Source: Aurantimonadaceae bacterium
GTDB taxonomy: Bacteria > Pseudomonadota > Alphaproteobacteria > Rhizobiales > Rhizobiaceae
Direction: 5' to 3'
Assembly (NCBI GenBank): GCA_947474855.1
Contig: CANJKV010000020.1
Location: 1-33,293, forward strand
Length of the DNA stretch: 33,293 bases
The position numbers were made by a program, and so were the translations under genes. Of this stretch, positions 23,721 to 32,628 are shown piece after piece. Below the pieces are notes generated by a model. It saw only the letters and a list, made by a program, of their open reading frames with translations. It was not told the origin of the DNA and did no database searches. The number at the start of each line of letters is the position of its first letter. Within the stretch, counting starts at the first letter, position 1.

Positions 23721-26033
23721 TTAGCTGGCAGAGCCGCTCTGCACGGACGCCGCCACCGCGATCGCCGACATGTTCACGACGCCGCGCGACGTGACCGACG
23801 GCGTCAGGATGTGAGCCTGGCTCGCCGCTCCGAGGAGGACGGGGCCGACATGCAGCGCGTCGGTCATCGACTTCACGACGTTGAGCGTGATGTTGGCCGC
23901 GTCGAGGTTGGGGAAGACGAGGAGGTTGGCTTCGCCCGACAGCGTCGAGTCCGGCATCAGCCGGCGGCGGATCGTCTCGTTCAGCGCCGCGTCGCCGTGC
24001 ATCTCGCCGTCGACCTCGAAGTCCGGCACGGCGTCGCGCACGAGCTTCACGGCCTGGCGCAGCTTTCGCGTGTCCGGCGTGTCGTCGGTCCCGAAGTTCG
24101 AATGCGACACGAAGGCGGCCTTGGGCGTCAGGCCGAAGCGCCGGATCTCGGCGGCCGCGAGCAGCGTCATCTCCGCCAGCTCCTCGGCCGACGGGTTGCG
24201 CTGGACGTAGGTGTCGAGGAAGAACTTGGCGCTGTTGTTGCCGATGAGGAGGCTCATCGCGGCGAACTTCGCGACGCCTTCGCGCCGGCCGATCACCTGC
24301 TGGATGTCGCGCACGTGCGGGGCGTAGCGGCCTTCCAGGCCGCAGATCAGCACCTCCGCCTCGCCGCGCGCGACGGCGAGCGCGCCGATCACGGTGGTGT
24401 TGGTGCGCACGATGGTGCGCGCCGTGTCCGGGTTGACGCCGCGGCGGCCGACCTTCTTGAAGTAGAGGTCGACGTAGTCGCGGTAGCGCGGATCGTCCTC
24501 GGGATTGACGAAGTCGAAGTCCGCGCCCGGCCGGATGCGAAGGCCGTAGCGTTCGAGGCGCGTGCCGATGACGCTCGGGCGGCCGATCAGGATCGGCTGG
24601 CAGATCTCCTCCTCGATCAGTACCTGCGCGGCGCGCAGGACCCGCTCGTCCTCGCCGTCGGAGAAGATCACCCGCTTGCCCGAGCGCCGCGCGATCCCGA
24701 AGATCGGCTTCATCAGGAGGCCGGAGCGGAAGACGAAGCGGTTGAGATTGTCGAGATAGGCCTCGAAGTCGGCGATCGGCCGCTCGGCGACGCCCTCGTC
24801 CATCGCCGCCTTGGCCACGGCCGGCGCGATCTTGAGGATGAGGCGCGGGTCGAAGGGCGAGGGGATGAGGTAGGTCGGGCCGAAGACCGGCGTGTCCGAG
24901 CCGTAGGCCTTGGCGGCCACTTCCGAAACGTCCTCGCGGGCGAGCGCGGCGATCGCGTCGACGCAAGCCTTCTTCATGCCCTCGGTGATCGCGCGCGCGC
25001 CGCAGTCCAGCGCGCCGCGGAAGATGAAGGGAAAGCAGATGACGTTGTTGACCTGGTTCGGGAAATCCGAGCGCCCGGTGCAGATCATCGCGTCCGGCCG
25101 CACATCCTTGGCGAGTTCCGGCATGATCTCCGGCGTCGGGTTGGCGAGCGCCAGGATCAGCGGGTTCGGCGCCATCGCCTCCAGGAACTCGGGCTTCAGC
25201 ACCCCGCCGGCCGAAAGGCCGAGGAAGATGTCGGCGCCCTGGATGGCTTCCTTCAGCGTGCGCTTGTCCGTCTCGACCGCGTAGACGCCCTTCCAGCGAT
25301 CCATCCCCTTGTCGCGGCCCTTGTAGACCACGCCGTCGATGTCGGTGCAGATGATGTTCTCGCGGCGCGCGCCGAGCTCGACCAGGAGGTTGAGGCAGGC
25401 GAGGGCCGCCGCGCCCGCGCCGCTCGTCACGATCTTGACCGAGCCGATGTCCTTCTTCGACAGGAGGAGGGCGTTCCTCACCGCCGCCGCGACGATGATC
25501 GCCGTGCCGTGCTGGTCGTCGTGGAAGACGGGGATGCGCATCCGCTCGCGCAGCCGCGCCTCGATCTCGAAGCACTCCGGCGCCTTGATGTCCTCGAGGT
25601 TGATGCCGCCGAAGGTCGGCTCCAGCGTCTCGACCGTGTTGCAGAAACGGTCGATCTCCAGCGCGTCGACCTCAATGTCGAAGACGTCGATGTCGGCGAA
25701 CTTCTTGAACAGGACCGCCTTGCCCTCCATCACCGGCTTGGAGGCCAGCGGCCCGATATTGCCGAGACCGAGCACAGCGGTGCCGTTGGAGATGACCGCG
25801 ACGAGGTTGGAGCGCGAGGTGTAGTCGGCCGCGAGCTTGGGATCGGCCGCGATCTCCAGGCACGGCGCGGCGACGCCCGGCGAATAGGCGAGCGCGAGGT
25901 CGCGCTGGTTGCCGAGAGGCTTCGTCGCGCGGATCGCCAGCTTACCGGGCTTGGGATGGCGATGGTAGAACAGCGCCTGCTCGTCGAGGTCGCTGCGCGC
26001 CGGCCGCTCGTTCTGCCCCTGGTCCTGCTGCAT
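23721..26033 (-). CDS. maeB: NADP-dependent malic enzyme with C-terminal phosphotransacetylase-like domain
   Basis: This 770-aa protein decarboxylates malate to pyruvate. The malic enzyme part (about 1-440) shows [46 protein letters not shown] (169-178, metal and active-site region) and the NADP fold [16 protein letters not shown]. From about residue 455 a phosphotransacetylase-like domain follows ([20 protein letters not shown]), which regulates such hybrids and usually lacks PTA activity. Length is normal for the MaeB/Tme type. NADP over NAD preference is by annotation custom, not proven here. Confidence 0.94.
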   Translation of the reverse strand: MQQDQGQNERPARSDLDEQALFYHRHPKPGKLAIRATKPLGNQRDLALAYSPGVAAPCLEIAADPKLAADYTSRSNLVAVISNGTAVLGLGNIGPLASKPVMEGKAVLFKKFADIDVFDIEVDALEIDRFCNTVETLEPTFGGINLEDIKAPECFEIEARLRERMRIPVFHDDQHGTAIIVAAAVRNALLLSKKDIGSVKIVTSGAGAAALACLNLLVELGARRENIICTDIDGVVYKGRDKGMDRWKGVYAVETDKRTLKEAIQGADIFLGLSAGGVLKPEFLEAMAPNPLILALANPTPEIMPELAKDVRPDAMICTGRSDFPNQVNNVICFPFIFRGALDCGARAITEGMKKACVDAIAALAREDVSEVAAKAYGSDTPVFGPTYLIPSPFDPRLILKIAPAVAKAAMDEGVAERPIADFEAYLDNLNRFVFRSGLLMKPIFGIARRSGKRVIFSDGEDERVLRAAQVLIEEEICQPILIGRPSVIGTRLERYGLRIRPGADFDFVNPEDDPRYRDYVDLYFKKVGRRGVNPDTARTIVRTNTTVIGALAVARGEAEVLICGLEGRYAPHVRDIQQVIGRREGVAKFAAMSLLIGNNSAKFFLDTYVQRNPSAEELAEMTLLAAAEIRRFGLTPKAAFVSHSNFGTDDTPDTRKLRQAVKLVRDAVPDFEVDGEMHGDAALNETIRRRLMPDSTLSGEANLLVFPNLDAANITLNVVKSMTDALHVGPVLLGAASQAHILTPSVTSRGVVNMSAIAVAASVQSGSAS

Positions 26034-26198
26034 CGCTCGATCCCCCTTTGCGGAATGGCTCGTCTCTAAGAGGCGGATGGCGAGGGTGCAACAGCCGGCT
26101 GTCGACGACGCGCCGCATCGCGGAGAACGGGCCGACTGTCACATGGCTGATATGGGACTCGGGCAAGCCTGCCTCGTGTGATCGAGGGAGCCCCCGGC

Positions 26199-27038
26199 AT
26201 GGCGACGATGCACCAGCTCAACACCGTCCGGCACGTCCGCACGCTGTTCATCTCCGACGTCCATCTCGGCTCGAAGGCGGCCAAGGCCGAGCTCCTGGTC
26301 GACTTCCTGCGCGTCCACGACGCCGACACGATCTACCTCGTCGGCGACATCGTCGACGGGTGGCGGCTGAAACGCTCCTGGCACTGGCCGCAGCCGCACA
26401 ACGACGTGGTGCAGAAGCTCCTGCGCAAGGCGCGCAAGGGCACGCGCATCGTCTACGTGCCCGGCAACCACGACGAGTTCGTCCGCGATTTTCCGGGCCA
26501 GCACTTCGGCGGCATCGAGGTGAAGCTGAACGACGTCCACGTCACCGCGGACGGGCGGCGCTTCCTGGTCATGCACGGCGACGAGTTCGACGTGGTCGTG
26601 AAGAACGCCCGCATCCTCGCCTATCTCGGCGACTGGGCCTACGACGCGGCGCTGGCGATCAACAGCGTCTTCAACAACGTCCGCCGCCGGCTCGGCTTCC
26701 CATACTGGTCGCTCTCCTCCTGGGCGAAGCTGAAGGTGAAGAACGCCGTCAACTTCATCGGCGAGTTCGAGAAGACCCTCGCCGAGGAAGCGCGGCGGCA
26801 GGACTGCGTCGGCGTCATCTGCGGTCACATCCACCATGCCCAGCTAGCGGAGCGCGAAGGCATCGAATACGTCAACACCGGCGATTGGGTGGAAAGCTGC
26901 ACCGCGGTCGCGGAGCGGCCGGACGGGACGCTGGAGCTGATCCGCTGGGCCGAGGAAGCGCGACGCGCCCCGGTGCGCCGCGGCCGCGGCGCCGAGATCG
27001 AGATCGACGACCTGCCCGGCGCCGTCGAGGCGGCCTGA
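26199..27038 (+). CDS. LpxH-like UDP-2,3-diacylglucosamine diphosphatase-family phosphoesterase
   Basis: This 279-aa metallophosphoesterase has D20-x-H22 (ISDVHLGS), G49-D50 (LVGDIVDGW), G89-N-H-D92, MHGDEFD (125-131) and a later GHIHHA. The HGDEFD and RRLGFPYWSL stretches point to the COG2908 family, which includes LpxH. True LpxH removes UMP from UDP-2,3-diacylglucosamine in lipid A synthesis; rhizobial paralogues next to a glycosyltransferase may act on another lipid. ATG 26199 has GGAG 9 nt upstream and is preferred to GTG 26178. The glycosyltransferase starts 23 nt after. Confidence 0.85.
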   Translation: MATMHQLNTVRHVRTLFISDVHLGSKAAKAELLVDFLRVHDADTIYLVGDIVDGWRLKRSWHWPQPHNDVVQKLLRKARKGTRIVYVPGNHDEFVRDFPGQHFGGIEVKLNDVHVTADGRRFLVMHGDEFDVVVKNARILAYLGDWAYDAALAINSVFNNVRRRLGFPYWSLSSWAKLKVKNAVNFIGEFEKTLAEEARRQDCVGVICGHIHHAQLAEREGIEYVNTGDWVESCTAVAERPDGTLELIRWAEEARRAPVRRGRGAEIEIDDLPGAVEAA

Positions 27039-27061
27039 GCGCCACGCCGGTCTCGCGCGCC

Positions 27062-28153
27062 ATGCGCTTCCTCCTCGCGACGGATGCCTGGCATCCGCAG
27101 ATCAACGGCGTGGTGCGGACGCTCACCCACCTCGTGGCGGAGCTGCGCCGGGCGGGCCACGAGGTGCTGGTGGTTTCGCCCGCCGATTTCCGGACTCTCC
27201 CCTGTCCGACGTACCCTGAGATCCGGTTGTCGCTGACGACGCCGCGGCGGCTCGCGCGCCGCATCCGGTCCTTTGCGCCGGACGTCGTCCACGTCGCGAC
27301 CGAAGGACCGATCGGCCTCAGCGCCCGGGCGGCGGCGCTGCGCCTCGACCTGCCGTTGACGACGAGCTTCCACACGCGCTTTCCCGAATATCTCCGCCGC
27401 CGCGCGCCAGTGCCGGAACGGCTGACCTACGCGCTGCTGCGGCGCTTCCACGCGCCGGCAGCGGCCTGCCTCGTGCCGACGGCGCAGGTGCGCCGCGAGC
27501 TCGCCGCCCGCGGCTTCGCGCGGCTCGTGACGTGGACGCGCGGCGTCGACCGCGCGCTCTTTCGCCCGCGGAGCGGCGTCGATCTCGGGCTCAAGGCTCC
27601 CGTCTTCCTCTGCGTCGGGCGCGTCGCGCCGGAGAAGGGGCTCGAAGCCTTTCTCGACCTCGACCTGCCCGGCTCCAAGCTCGTGGTCGGCGGCGGTCCT
27701 GCCCTGGCTGCCTTGAAGGCGCGTTATCCGGACGTGCGCTTCGTCGGCTCCAAGGTCGGCGAGGAACTGGTCGACCTTTACAACGCGGCGGACGTCTTCG
27801 TTTTCCCCTCGCGCACCGATACGTTCGGCATCGTGCTCCTCGAGGCGCTCGCCTGCGGCGTTCCCGTCGCAGCCTTTCCCGAGCCGGGGCCGATCGAGGT
27901 TCTCGCCGAAACCGGTGCCGGAGTTCTCGACGAGGACCTGCGGGCAGCCTGCCTCAAGGCGCTCACGCTCGACCCGGCTGACGCGCTGGGGCGCTCGGAG
28001 GCGTTCACCTGGGCCGCCTGCGCCGAGCGCTTCGTCGAGGTGGCGGCTCTCGCCCTCGCCAACCATCCGGTCGCCACCGCTCAGCCCAGCGTCGCACGGC
28101 GGATCTCCGCCCGGCTCTTCACGCGCCCGAAACATCAGCCGCCCGGAATGTGA
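27062..28153 (+). CDS. GT4-family glycosyltransferase
   Basis: This 363-aa GT-B enzyme shows the N-terminal donor/acceptor start ATDAWHPQINGVVRTL, the acceptor loop SFHTRFPEYLRRR, the C-terminal nucleotide-binding start FLCVGRVAPEKGLEAFLDLD, and the E-x7-E-type region SRTDTFGIVLLEALACGVPV. Family members transfer sugars to lipids such as diacylglycerol or phosphatidylinositol. It is paired with the LpxH-like gene, which suggests a glycolipid or sugar-phosphate lipid product; this is inference. No good Shine-Dalgarno precedes the ATG, so coupling to the upstream gene is likely. Confidence 0.88.
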   Translation: MRFLLATDAWHPQINGVVRTLTHLVAELRRAGHEVLVVSPADFRTLPCPTYPEIRLSLTTPRRLARRIRSFAPDVVHVATEGPIGLSARAAALRLDLPLTTSFHTRFPEYLRRRAPVPERLTYALLRRFHAPAAACLVPTAQVRRELAARGFARLVTWTRGVDRALFRPRSGVDLGLKAPVFLCVGRVAPEKGLEAFLDLDLPGSKLVVGGGPALAALKARYPDVRFVGSKVGEELVDLYNAADVFVFPSRTDTFGIVLLEALACGVPVAAFPEPGPIEVLAETGAGVLDEDLRAACLKALTLDPADALGRSEAFTWAACAERFVEVAALALANHPVATAQPSVARRISARLFTRPKHQPPGM

Positions 28154-28246
28154 TTCGCAGCGGCGTGGCATCCGCGCCGCCTCCGGTCTATGCCTCCCTC
28201 GCCGAGCGGAGCGACGCGCGGCGAGGGGGCACGATCGAGGACGGAC

Positions 28247-29497
28247 ATGGCGGCGCCGACGCATGGGGGGGCGATCGACGTCGCCGACGAGCGGAGCCTG
28301 TTCCAGAAGCGCATCGCTCTCGTCTTCGCGGCCGACTTCGTCAGCCTGGGCCTGTTCATGCCCTTCTTTCCCGTCTGGCTCGCCGCCGAAGGGCTGAGTG
28401 CCGACGAGGTGGGGATCGTGCTGGCGCTGCAGACGGGCCTGCGCATCCTGACCGTCCCCGCCATCCTGCGGCGGGCCGACCGGGCGGCCGACCGCGCCGA
28501 CGTGCTCCTGCTGATGGCCTTCGCCTCTGCCGTCCTGGTCAACGTCTTCTTCTTCGTCGGCGGTTTCCCTGCGATCCTCGCCGCGACCGTCCTCGTCTGC
28601 CTCGTCTGGGCGCCGCTCGTGCCGCTCACCGATGCCATCGCGTTGTCGGGCGTCCGGCGCCTGGCCGTCGATTACGGACGCGCCCGGCTCTGGGGCTCGC
28701 TCGCCTTCGTCGGGGTCAACCTCGTTTCCGGCTTCGCGATCGCGCGGTTCGGCATCGACGCGTTCCTGCCGATGATGACGGCGGCCTTTCTCGTCGCGGC
28801 GCTGGCCGCGCTCGCGGCGCCGCGCGTCGGGCGCCCGCGCTTCGCCTCGCCGCTGCCCGCGGGACCGACGCCGGCGCCCGTCATCGCGCCGCGCGGGCTG
28901 CTGCGCCGCTTGAAGCCGGGCGCCGACATCGCGCCGCTCATGACCACCATGCTGGCGCTCGGCCTCGTTCAGTCGAGCCACGCGATGTACAACGGCTTTT
29001 CCTCGATCCTATGGACGGACCTCGGCTATTCCGGCACGGCGATCGGCGTGTTCTGGAGCGTCGGCGTCGTCGCGGAAATCCTCGTCTTCCGCTTCGCGGG
29101 CCGCGTCGCGTCGCGGCTCGGCGTCCAAACGCTGCTGCTTGTGAGTGCCGGGGCGGGCATCGTCCGCTGGCTCGCCATGGGCTTCGATCTCGGCTACGCC
29201 GGTTTCGCGGTTCTCGGCGCCTTCCATGGCCTCACCTTCGGTCTGGCCTGGGTGGCGCTCCAGGCGACGATAGCGAGTTCGATCGGCGAGGGCCGCATCG
29301 GCTCGGCGCAAGGCGTCGGCTTCACTCTGCAGACCGGCCTGACGGCCCTGGCGACGCTGGCGTCCGGTCCGCTCTACGCCACCTTCCACGGCCACGCCTT
29401 CGCGGCCATGGCGCTCCTGTCGGCGGCCGCGATCCTGATCGCGCTGCGTTACCCCCAGAGGTCCGGGGCGGGCGGCCAGACGTTCGAGCCCTCGTAG
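28247..29497 (+). CDS. MFS transporter (MFS_1-like / HcaT-type)
   Basis: This 416-aa permease begins soluble (MAAPTHGGAIDVADERSLFQ), then has about twelve membrane segments. The pattern FVSLGLFMPFFPVWLAAEGLS followed by RILTVPAILRRADR resembles the HcaT/phenylpropionate family. YGRARLWGSLAFVGVN is a conserved motif of that group. ATG 28247 has GAGG 6 nt upstream. Its 3' end overlaps the convergent epimerase gene by 49 nt. Confidence 0.83.
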   Translation: MAAPTHGGAIDVADERSLFQKRIALVFAADFVSLGLFMPFFPVWLAAEGLSADEVGIVLALQTGLRILTVPAILRRADRAADRADVLLLMAFASAVLVNVFFFVGGFPAILAATVLVCLVWAPLVPLTDAIALSGVRRLAVDYGRARLWGSLAFVGVNLVSGFAIARFGIDAFLPMMTAAFLVAALAALAAPRVGRPRFASPLPAGPTPAPVIAPRGLLRRLKPGADIAPLMTTMLALGLVQSSHAMYNGFSSILWTDLGYSGTAIGVFWSVGVVAEILVFRFAGRVASRLGVQTLLLVSAGAGIVRWLAMGFDLGYAGFAVLGAFHGLTFGLAWVALQATIASSIGEGRIGSAQGVGFTLQTGLTALATLASGPLYATFHGHAFAAMALLSAAAILIALRYPQRSGAGGQTFEPS

Positions 29498-30432
29498 ACG
29501 AGGCCGCCTTCCCGATCGGCCTTCATCAGGAGCGGCCCGTCGAGGTCGACGATCTCGGCGCCCTGAGCGAGCAGAACCGCCGGTGCCATGGCGAGCGACG
29601 AGCCGACCATGCAGCCCACCATCACGCCGAAGCCGAGTCGTCGCGCTTCGGACACCAGCGCGTGCGCTTCCGTGAGGCCGCCCGTCTTGTCGAGCTTCAC
29701 GTTGACGAAATCGTAGCGGCCGAGCAGCGAGGCGAGGCCGGCCCTGTCGTGGAGGGACTCGTCGGCGCAGACCGGCACCGGGCGCGGCAGATGCGCCAGG
29801 ATCGCGTCGCGGCCGGCGGGGAGAGGCTGCTCCACCATCGCCGCGCCGACGGACGCCGCGGCCAGCATGTTCTCCCGGATCGTGTCCTCGCTCCAGCCCT
29901 CGTTGGCGTCGAGGATGAGGCGCGAGCGCGGCGCGCCGGCCCGGACGGCCCGGATGCGCGCGGCGTCGCCCGGCGCCCCGACCTTGACCTTGAGGAGCGA
30001 GCGGTGCGCCGCGGCCTCGGCCGCCCGCCGCATCGCGTCCGGCTCGTCCAGGGACAGGGTGAAGGCGGTCTCGATCGGGCGCGGCGCGTCGATGCCGAGC
30101 CGGACCGACGCGCGCGTTCCCGAGCGCTTGGCCTCCAGGTCCCACAGGGCGCAGTCCACCGCGTTGCGCGCCGCACCGGCTGGCATCGCCTCCTGAAGCG
30201 CGGCGCGGTCCAGCCCGTCCGCCAGCGCGGGGCGCATCGCCTCGATCGCCGCGACGACGCCCTCGACCGTCTCCCCGTAGCGCGGATAGGGCACGCATTC
30301 GCCGCGCCCGAGGGCATCGCCATCCGCGATCTCGCAGACGACCACCACGGCTTCCGTTTTCGCGCCGCGCGCGATCCGGAAGGCCGCGGCCAGCGGGAAG
30401 TGTTGAACTGTGACCGAAACGACGCGCCGCAT
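29449..30432 (-). CDS. L-Ala-D/L-Glu (dipeptide) epimerase, enolase superfamily
   Basis: This 327-aa protein has the muconate-lactonizing-like subgroup residues: the KxK pair in LLKVKVG, metal ligands in LDANEGWS, MVEQPL and CADESLHD, and the second lysine in NVKLDKTGGL. Members epimerise the Ala-Glu dipeptide from murein recycling. Substrate specificity is not certain from sequence. ATG 30432 follows an AAGGA site by about 7 nt. The N-terminal capping domain holds GRGECVPYPRYGET. Confidence 0.87.
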   Translation of the reverse strand: MRRVVSVTVQHFPLAAAFRIARGAKTEAVVVVCEIADGDALGRGECVPYPRYGETVEGVVAAIEAMRPALADGLDRAALQEAMPAGAARNAVDCALWDLEAKRSGTRASVRLGIDAPRPIETAFTLSLDEPDAMRRAAEAAAHRSLLKVKVGAPGDAARIRAVRAGAPRSRLILDANEGWSEDTIRENMLAAASVGAAMVEQPLPAGRDAILAHLPRPVPVCADESLHDRAGLASLLGRYDFVNVKLDKTGGLTEAHALVSEARRLGFGVMVGCMVGSSLAMAPAVLLAQGAEIVDLDGPLLMKADREGGLVYEGSNVWPPAPDLWG

Positions 30433-30597
30433 CGCAAATCCTTTCCCGACCACTGATGACGGCCTCGTCAGCCCTTACCTAGCTCAGCCAATATCATCAA
30501 TGAATTGAACGCGGTTCGCCGCATTCCCGACTTATCGGTCCTCCAGCAGCCTGTCGCGCCGCCCGCAAGGCCGGATTGGAAATCTCGCAGCCAGATC

Positions 30598-31779
30598 ATG
30601 TCCGAAACCGCCGAAGCCCAGACGACCGCGATCGGCCGCCGCGTGGCCGCGCCCAGCCTCGACGCCGGAAACACCGGCGACGAGCTGGTCCTGCGCCTGT
30701 CCGGCGACTGGCTGGCGCGAACCGTCGGCAGCGTCGAGGCCGCCATCGGATCGGCGGCCAAGGGCGATGCGGGACGCGGCGTGGCGCTCGACCTGTCCGG
30801 CATCCACCGCATCGACACGTCCGGCGCGCTGCTCGTCGAGCGTGTGGCCCGCGACCTCAAGGCCGAGGGCCGCGCGGTCCGGATCGACGGCATCGAGCCG
30901 CGCGACGAGGCCCTCTTCGCGGCCGTGCGCCGCGCCATGGATCGCGAGCCCGCGCCCGCCAAGCCGACCCGGGGATCGCCGCTGACGGACATCGTCGCCG
31001 ACCTCGGCGAGAGCGTCGTCGCCATGGGGCGCGAGCTGGTCGCGGCGGTCGGCATCCTCGGCGGCACGGTGGAGGGCGCGGTGCGCCGCGCGACGGGGCG
31101 CACGCGCTTTCGCGGCGCCGCCATCGTCAGCCAACTCGACCGCATGGGCCTGCGGGCCGTGCCGATCATCGCGATGATGAGCTTTCTCGTCGGCGCCATC
31201 CTCGCCCAGCAGGGCGCCTTCCAGCTCCGCCGCTTCGGCGGCGAGCTCTACGCCGTCAACCTCATCGGCATCCTCGTCCTGCGCGAGCTGGGCGTGCTCC
31301 TCACCGCCATCATGGTGGCCGGCCGTTCCGGCAGCGCGATCACGGCCGAGATCGGCTCGATGAAGATGCGCGAGGAGGTCGACGCCCTTCACGTCATCGG
31401 CCTCGACCCGGTCGGCGTCCTCGTCTTTCCGCGCATGGTGGCGTTGCTGATCGCGCTGCCGCTCCTGACCGTCGTGTCGAACCTCGCGGCCATCGCCGGC
31501 GGCATGTTCGCCCTGGCGCTGTATTCCGGCATCACGCCGGCGAGCTTCCTGCAGGGGCTCCAGTCGTCGGTCGACCTTTTCACCGTCTTCTCCGGCCTCA
31601 TCAAGGCGCCGGTGATGGCCGTCGTCATCGCCATCGTCGCTTGCTCGGAAGGCATGAAGGTCGGCGGCAGCGCCGAGAGCCTGGGCGCGCACGTCACCTC
31701 ATCGGTGGTGAAGTCGATCTTCCTCGTGATCCTCATGGATGGCTTCTTCGCCATCTTCTACGCCTCGCTCGGACTTTGA
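30598..31779 (+). CDS. ABC permease MlaE with N-terminal STAS domain
   Basis: This 393-aa protein has a STAS domain (about 20-115, VALDLSGIHRIDTSGALLVE with the D-T-S-G motif). An MlaE permease with five or six membrane segments follows (VPIIAMMSFLVGAILAQQGA, ELGVLLTAIMVAGRSGSAITAEIG). The MlaE EIG(S/T)MK coupling motif is present as EIGSMKMREEVDAL. It forms the inner-membrane channel of a phospholipid transporter. The fused STAS differs from E. coli, where MlaB is a separate protein. The operon continues with the ATPase 4 nt later. Confidence 0.92.
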   Translation: MSETAEAQTTAIGRRVAAPSLDAGNTGDELVLRLSGDWLARTVGSVEAAIGSAAKGDAGRGVALDLSGIHRIDTSGALLVERVARDLKAEGRAVRIDGIEPRDEALFAAVRRAMDREPAPAKPTRGSPLTDIVADLGESVVAMGRELVAAVGILGGTVEGAVRRATGRTRFRGAAIVSQLDRMGLRAVPIIAMMSFLVGAILAQQGAFQLRRFGGELYAVNLIGILVLRELGVLLTAIMVAGRSGSAITAEIGSMKMREEVDALHVIGLDPVGVLVFPRMVALLIALPLLTVVSNLAAIAGGMFALALYSGITPASFLQGLQSSVDLFTVFSGLIKAPVMAVVIAIVACSEGMKVGGSAESLGAHVTSSVVKSIFLVILMDGFFAIFYASLGL

Positions 31780-31783
31780 CCGC

Positions 31784-32623
31784 ATGGCAATGAACGGCCG
31801 GGCCGACCACGACGGTAGCACGCAGTCCGAGGTGATCATCCGAGCGACCGACGTCACGGTGCGCTTCGGCAGCAAGGCGATTCTCGAGAACCTGTCGCTG
31901 GACGTGCGACGCGGCGAGATCCTCGGCTTCGTCGGTCCGTCGGGCGCCGGCAAGTCGGTGCTGCTGCGCACCATTCTCGGGCTCAACGCCAAGCAGGCGG
32001 GGACGATCGAGGTCTTCGGGATCGACTATGAGCGCGCCTCGACCGACGAGCGCCTCGCCGTCGAGCAGCGCTGGGGCGTCCTGTTCCAGCACGGCGCGCT
32101 GTTCGGCTCCCTGACCGTCCTGGAGAACGTCCAGGTGCCGATGCGCGAATACCTGACGCTCTCGCCCAAGCTGATGGACGAGCTCGCCCGGCTGAAGCTC
32201 GATCTCGTCGGACTGGCGCCGGACGCCGCCGACAAGTTCCCCTCGGAACTCTCCGGCGGCATGATCAAGCGCGCCGCGCTCGCCCGCGCGCTGGCGCTCG
32301 ACCCCGACATCGTCTTCCTCGACGAGCCGACCGCCGGCCTCGACCCGATCGGCGCGGCCGACTTCGATCAGCTCATCATGACGCTGCGCGATACGCTCGG
32401 CCTCACCGTCTACATGGTGACCCACGACCTCGACAGCCTCTTCACCGCCTGCGACCGCATCGCCGTCCTCGGCGACCGCAAGGTGCTGGTGGAAGGTCCG
32501 CTCGACACGATGCTGTCCTTCGATCACCCCTGGGTGAAATCGTACTTCCACGGCAAGCGGGCGCGCACCATCGCGACCGACGACCAGGGCGCTGCCGGCG
32601 CCGCGGGGCCCCAAGGAGCCTGA
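31784..32623 (+). CDS. ABC ATPase MlaF-type
   Basis: This 279-aa ATPase powers the Mla transporter. Walker A is GPSGAGKSV, the Q-loop is WGVLFQHGALF, the ABC signature is LSGGMIKRAALARALAL, Walker B is DIVFLDEPTAGLD and the H-loop is MVTHDLDS. ATG 31784 opens 4 nt after the permease stop. The YLTLSPK to LAPDAADKFPSELSGG region is typical of MlaF/Ttg2A. A tail after residue 255 is family-typical. Confidence 0.93.
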   Translation: MAMNGRADHDGSTQSEVIIRATDVTVRFGSKAILENLSLDVRRGEILGFVGPSGAGKSVLLRTILGLNAKQAGTIEVFGIDYERASTDERLAVEQRWGVLFQHGALFGSLTVLENVQVPMREYLTLSPKLMDELARLKLDLVGLAPDAADKFPSELSGGMIKRAALARALALDPDIVFLDEPTAGLDPIGAADFDQLIMTLRDTLGLTVYMVTHDLDSLFTACDRIAVLGDRKVLVEGPLDTMLSFDHPWVKSYFHGKRARTIATDDQGAAGAAGPQGA

Positions 32624-32628
32624 GCGAC

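Noticed and set aside
23811-26069. 752-aa plus-strand frame opposite malic enzyme
   Set aside because: It is antisense to a protein with full malic enzyme and PTA-like motifs, and its Asp/Arg/His-rich composition is typical of shadows.
26091-26102. ACAGCCGGCTGT palindrome between maeB and the LpxH-like gene
   Set aside because: A 12-bp palindrome in GC-rich DNA is likely by chance and has no supporting context.
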